DNA from: a virus
Strand: one strand, 5' to 3'
Virus record (IMG/VR): IMGVR_UViG_3300040801_001424
Coordinates: 1-31,019 of that record
DNA length: 31,019 nt
This document shows positions 28,999 to 31,019 of the stretch, in pieces (position 1 is the stretch's first letter; each line of letters opens with the position of its first letter). The translations under genes were made by a program, and so were the position numbers. The notes under the pieces were generated by a model. The model did not search any database. It saw only the letters and a list, made by a program, of their open reading frames with translations, and was not told the DNA's origin.

Positions 28999-29586
28999 TT
29001 AGATAACGAAGCCGCTTCCAACAGAGCCAGCACCACCAGTAGCTTTCTTGGAGCCACGGTTGATGTTCTGACGAGCATGATCAAAACGGAATGTAACAGT
29101 ACATTTGATTGTTTCTGATGCACTGTAGTCACCGCTGTCATAGTCAACATTTGTAATCATGCAGCCTTCCATCAAGAAGCTTTCAAGAACCTGAATGTTA
29201 CCGTCCAACAAGTCCATCTTGATAGCAAACTTGTAATCCTGACCCGCTGCCGCTGCTGGCAAACGAGGTGCAGAGTTCACGCCGATGATGTTCTGTTGTA
29301 GTTCAAGCTGTGCTTGAATTGCTGCTGTAACGCCACCATTGAAGTCATCTTCAAAAGTAACTGTAATAGGATCAAACTCATGCTTACCTAGAACGTATGC
29401 CTTAGAGTTATAACGATCCAATGGCACTTGCTGGAATTCTAGTTTCGGACGATCTACTGTAATTGCGTTAATTCGCAAATCGTCGCTGTCGCCAGCCATG
29501 TTCTGAAAGGTCAATGCCCATCTATTCTTTAGACGTGGTTGGCTAATTCCACCACCATCAACACCTAAATCACTTATCAACGCCAT
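28999..29586 (-). CDS. 19: Tail tube protein gp19-like
   Basis: This 195-residue protein forms the inner tail tube through which DNA passes. RLKNRWALTFQNM (about 18-30) leads to INAITVDRPKLEFQQVPLDR (about 39-58), GKHEFDPITVTFEDDFNG (about 67-84) and the late strand block MITNVDYDSGDYSASETIKC and TVTFRFDHARQNIN. The order matches T4 gp19 (163 residues), with some extra length in the middle and a Gly-rich tail (GGAGSVGSGFVI). An AAGGAG ribosome-binding site and an exact TATAAATA lie upstream. Its own terminator lies downstream, so it is a single-gene late unit that may be transcribed at high level. Confidence 0.88.
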   Translation of the reverse strand: MALISDLGVDGGGISQPRLKNRWALTFQNMAGDSDDLRINAITVDRPKLEFQQVPLDRYNSKAYVLGKHEFDPITVTFEDDFNGGVTAAIQAQLELQQNIIGVNSAPRLPAAAAGQDYKFAIKMDLLDGNIQVLESFLMEGCMITNVDYDSGDYSASETIKCTVTFRFDHARQNINRGSKKATGGAGSVGSGFVI

Positions 29587-29615
29587 TATAAATCTCCTTG
29601 AGAGGTTGTCTTATG

Positions 29616-29623
29616 TATTTATA
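29616..29623 (-). promoter_or_regulatory. Late promoter octamer for gp19, exact TATAAATA
   Basis: TATAAATA on the minus strand lies about 30 bases before the gp19 ATG at 29586, followed by AAGGAG. It fits a T4-type late promoter for a structural gene. Confidence 0.75.
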
Positions 29624-29662
29624 ATAGGTGACTATTTTTTCTTTCTATCTCAACGTCTACTA

Positions 29663-29670
29663 GATAAATA
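29663..29670 (+). promoter_or_regulatory. Candidate late promoter (GATAAATA, context GATAAATACTGT)
   Basis: This 12-base context is identical to that before the gene at 7538. It lies 23 bases before the ATG at 29693 and is divergent from the gp19 promoter, so the 103-base gap holds two opposed late promoters. Confidence 0.6.
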
Positions 29671-29692
29671 CTGTTAACTAACGGAGTTTATG

Positions 29693-30457
29693 ATGCCAAG
29701 CTTCAGAACATATTTAGAAGAAAGCTTTATCTCTGAGCGTGTAAGTAACAACGCCGAGCTTATATTTCAAAAAATAGTAGACCGCATAGATAACGGCCAC
29801 ATCGATATAGAAGACGACTGTGTGGAATTTCATATCGGTAGATTGATAAAGAACAGTCGAGTAGACCTATGCATGCACATTCGCTGTGCAGATAGTAACA
29901 ATGTACGCTTGGGTAAAAAGGGTGATCAATGCTATGTGGTCATTGACACTACCAAGAAGCTGCCTGAACGAACAACAATTGACACTTTTTTGACTAAAGA
30001 CTCTGATCTTGCCAATAAAGTCCGTGAGTGCATTGATGAGTTTATTTCTGATCACATGGATCATGATAATGATCCTGATGTGAAAACACAAGGGGAAGAT
30101 GAACACGAAACCAATACAAGCACTCATTTTGAAGAACGTTATCAATTGATGATGGAACGTCTTAAAGACAAGATTGAAAACTATCATCGTATGGTTGAAA
30201 AAATGAAAGAAGAAATGCATACTGAGAACAAAAGCAAAAAGGCAGTTCTTAGTAGGGCTATGAGTCTTCTAGCTGAAGAAGAATTTGGTGAAGATGTAGA
30301 AGGTTTTAAGAAAATAGCTCGTGGCTTAATGTCGCAGGATGACAGCGGTGTAAACCGTGGCTTTGCTAATAATCTAAGTCCAGAGAACAAAAAGAGACTT
30401 GATTCTCGCTTAGAAAGTTTATACGATCAAAAGATTAAACCACTTCTGAAGAAATAA
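29693..30457 (+). CDS. Unknown protein with a capsid-targeting-like N-terminus; possible packaged internal protein
   Basis: This 254-residue protein was started at the second of two ATGs (29693), which has GGAG six bases upstream; the first, at 29690, is too close. It begins MPSFRTYLEESFISERV, reminiscent of the T4 internal-protein targeting sequence (MKTYQEFIAEA) with an I-S-E that fits a gp21 prohead-protease cut site (I/L-x-E). The body has a beta-rich part (about 35-95), an acidic/His section (SDHMDHDNDPDV) and a long charged coiled coil (about 145-185: HRMVEKMKEEMHTEN). The C-terminus is helical and basic. It is an isolated plus-strand gene amid minus-strand tail genes, and it ends in a terminator. 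Packaging is inferred only from the N-terminus. Confidence 0.6.
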   Translation: MPSFRTYLEESFISERVSNNAELIFQKIVDRIDNGHIDIEDDCVEFHIGRLIKNSRVDLCMHIRCADSNNVRLGKKGDQCYVVIDTTKKLPERTTIDTFLTKDSDLANKVRECIDEFISDHMDHDNDPDVKTQGEDEHETNTSTHFEERYQLMMERLKDKIENYHRMVEKMKEEMHTENKSKKAVLSRAMSLLAEEEFGEDVEGFKKIARGLMSQDDSGVNRGFANNLSPENKKRLDSRLESLYDQKIKPLLKK

Positions 30458-30481
30458 GAAGGGGCCAACTGGCCCCTTCTT
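30456..30481. terminator. Bidirectional terminator between convergent genes
   Basis: AAGAAGGGGCC and GGCCCCTTCTT pair perfectly over 11 bases with a four-base loop, followed by TTAT on the plus strand. The arms touch the stop codons of both convergent genes. The A/T ends on each side suit both directions. Confidence 0.8.
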
Positions 30482-30711
30482 TATAACAGTGCTATTCCCC
30501 ATAGCACAGCGGGTATTATAACCCATTTTGCGAAGTAATACCAGAACACAATGTGTCCTAGCGTATATGGCATTCTACGAAATCCTTCCACAAGAAAATC
30601 TATAGGGAGTTTGAACAATCTTTGTATCCAAGTTCTGCGCTCCCAAGAATCTTTCATCTCGGAAGCGTAGTCTTTTATTTCATCAATAGATTTGTCAAAT
30701 TCCCAAGCCAT
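30481..30711 (-). CDS. Small membrane-anchored protein after the tail sheath gene
   Basis: This 76-residue protein has a charged helical N-terminus (MAWEFDKSIDEIKDYASEMK, 1-20), an amphipathic section (21-48) with Arg/Lys and a C-terminal hydrophobic segment (about 50-76, TLGHIVFWYYFAKWVIIPAV). It starts with a TAATG overlap to the sheath stop, so it is translationally coupled. It could sit in the inner membrane. No family is recognised, and its link with the sheath may be only positional. Confidence 0.6.
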   Translation of the reverse strand: MAWEFDKSIDEIKDYASEMKDSWERRTWIQRLFKLPIDFLVEGFRRMPYTLGHIVFWYYFAKWVIIPAVLWGIALL

Positions 30712-31019
30712 TATCGAATGACCGCATCCGTTCTAACGACTCGTAGATCAACCAAGATGAATTCAACCGCTTTGGTTGGCTTGATAGCGATATCAACAAC
30801 CAACTCGCTACGGTCAATTACATCAGGTGGATTGTTCTGCTCGCTTACCTCAGTAGCGAAGTCAAACAATCCGCGTCGACCTAGAATCTCGCCCAAGAAG
30901 CTATCAGTAGCTGCTTTAACGTTCTGGCGTGTCAGTGTATCATTTGGTTGAAACAAGAAGTCAAACAATCTTTGACGCAATTCTCTTCTAATATACGCAA
31001 CCAATCTATTAACGTTAAC
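30711..31019 (-). CDS. 18: Tail sheath protein gp18-like, C-terminal end (5' part outside the window)
   Basis: The frame runs open to the right edge, so the start lies outside. The visible 102 residues begin VNVNRLVAYIRRELRQRLFD and then FLFQPNDTLTRQNVKAATD, and continue with RGLFDFATEVSEQNNPPDVI and LVVDIAIKPTKAVEFILVDL. The F-x-P-N-D, P-D-V-I-D and I-K-P-x-x-x-x-x-F/Y-I blocks are typical of the C-terminal domain of contractile-tail sheath proteins such as T4 gp18. This part forms the sheath's inner contact with the tail tube, and the tube gene lies nearby. It ends with R-T-D-A-V-I-R and a TAATG overlap to the next gene. Confidence 0.88.
   Translation of the reverse strand, partial: VNVNRLVAYIRRELRQRLFDFLFQPNDTLTRQNVKAATDSFLGEILGRRGLFDFATEVSEQNNPPDVIDRSELVVDIAIKPTKAVEFILVDLRVVRTDAVIR

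Noticed and set aside
1-31019. tRNA genes, integrase or attachment sites
   Set aside because: The intergenic gaps are all shorter than about 110 bases and I saw no cloverleaf, recombinase or direct-repeat attachment core.

Overview
This window is a stretch of a T4-like contractile-tailed phage (class Caudoviricetes, T4 superfamily). The minus strand carries a set of genes that read as T4 homologues: the C-terminus of the tail sheath (gp18), the tail tube (gp19), the head-completion nuclease (gp4), the late-transcription protein DsbA, the family B DNA polymerase (gp43), a likely sliding clamp (gp45) and a T4 RNase H-type 5' nuclease. Thymidylate synthase is also present. Several genes follow an octamer of the T4 late-promoter type (TATAAATA or a one-base variant). 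The sequence is moderately AT-rich, tightly packed, and has many ATGA or TAATG start/stop overlaps. The kelch-like FPFA...TDGY repeats, Pro-Thr linkers and carbamoyltransferase/glycosyltransferase genes are of the kind seen in marine T4-like phages. No gene fixes the host.

Layout. (1) 1-5389, plus strand: a fibre/adhesin cassette. It holds the tail end of a Pro-Thr-rich protein, a trypsin-fold serine protease with an intact His-Asp-Ser set, a 1031-residue protein with two kelch-like repeat domains joined by Pro-Thr linkers, and a smaller fibre-like protein. (2) 5375-7468, minus strand: a small membrane protein, thyA and a nucleotidyltransferase of the RNA-repair type. (3) 7538-8794, plus strand: a virion structural protein. 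(4) 8791-16780, minus strand: seven head-to-tail genes forming a surface-glycan island (GT60-like glycosyltransferase, NodU/TobZ carbamoyltransferase, two HtrL/WlaTC-like glycosyltransferases of which one is fused to a second glycosyltransferase, a GT8-like enzyme and two small sulfotransferases). (5) 16876-18936: small accessory genes, among them a Nudix hydrolase with a sigma70-like promoter, a protein with DNA-binding repeats and a two-helix membrane protein. (6) 18937-24043, minus strand: the replication block. (7) 24111-31019, minus strand: a degenerate 2OG-oxygenase-like protein followed by head and tail genes. One plus-strand gene in this block may encode a packaged internal protein.

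How the genes may work together. Region 4 has one late-type promoter and no visible internal terminator, so its products probably appear with virion proteins. My favoured inference is that it builds a carbamoylated and possibly sulfated glycan on the virion or host surface. The Pro-Thr linkers of the fibre cassette are plausible acceptors because GT60 enzymes in eukaryotes modify hydroxyproline. This link is a hypothesis. The one 2OG-oxygenase-like protein in the window appears to lack its iron-binding histidines, so any active hydroxylase would have to lie elsewhere.

No rRNA, tRNA, CRISPR array, insertion sequence or integrase was recognised. No gene-free stretch longer than about 100 bases exists.
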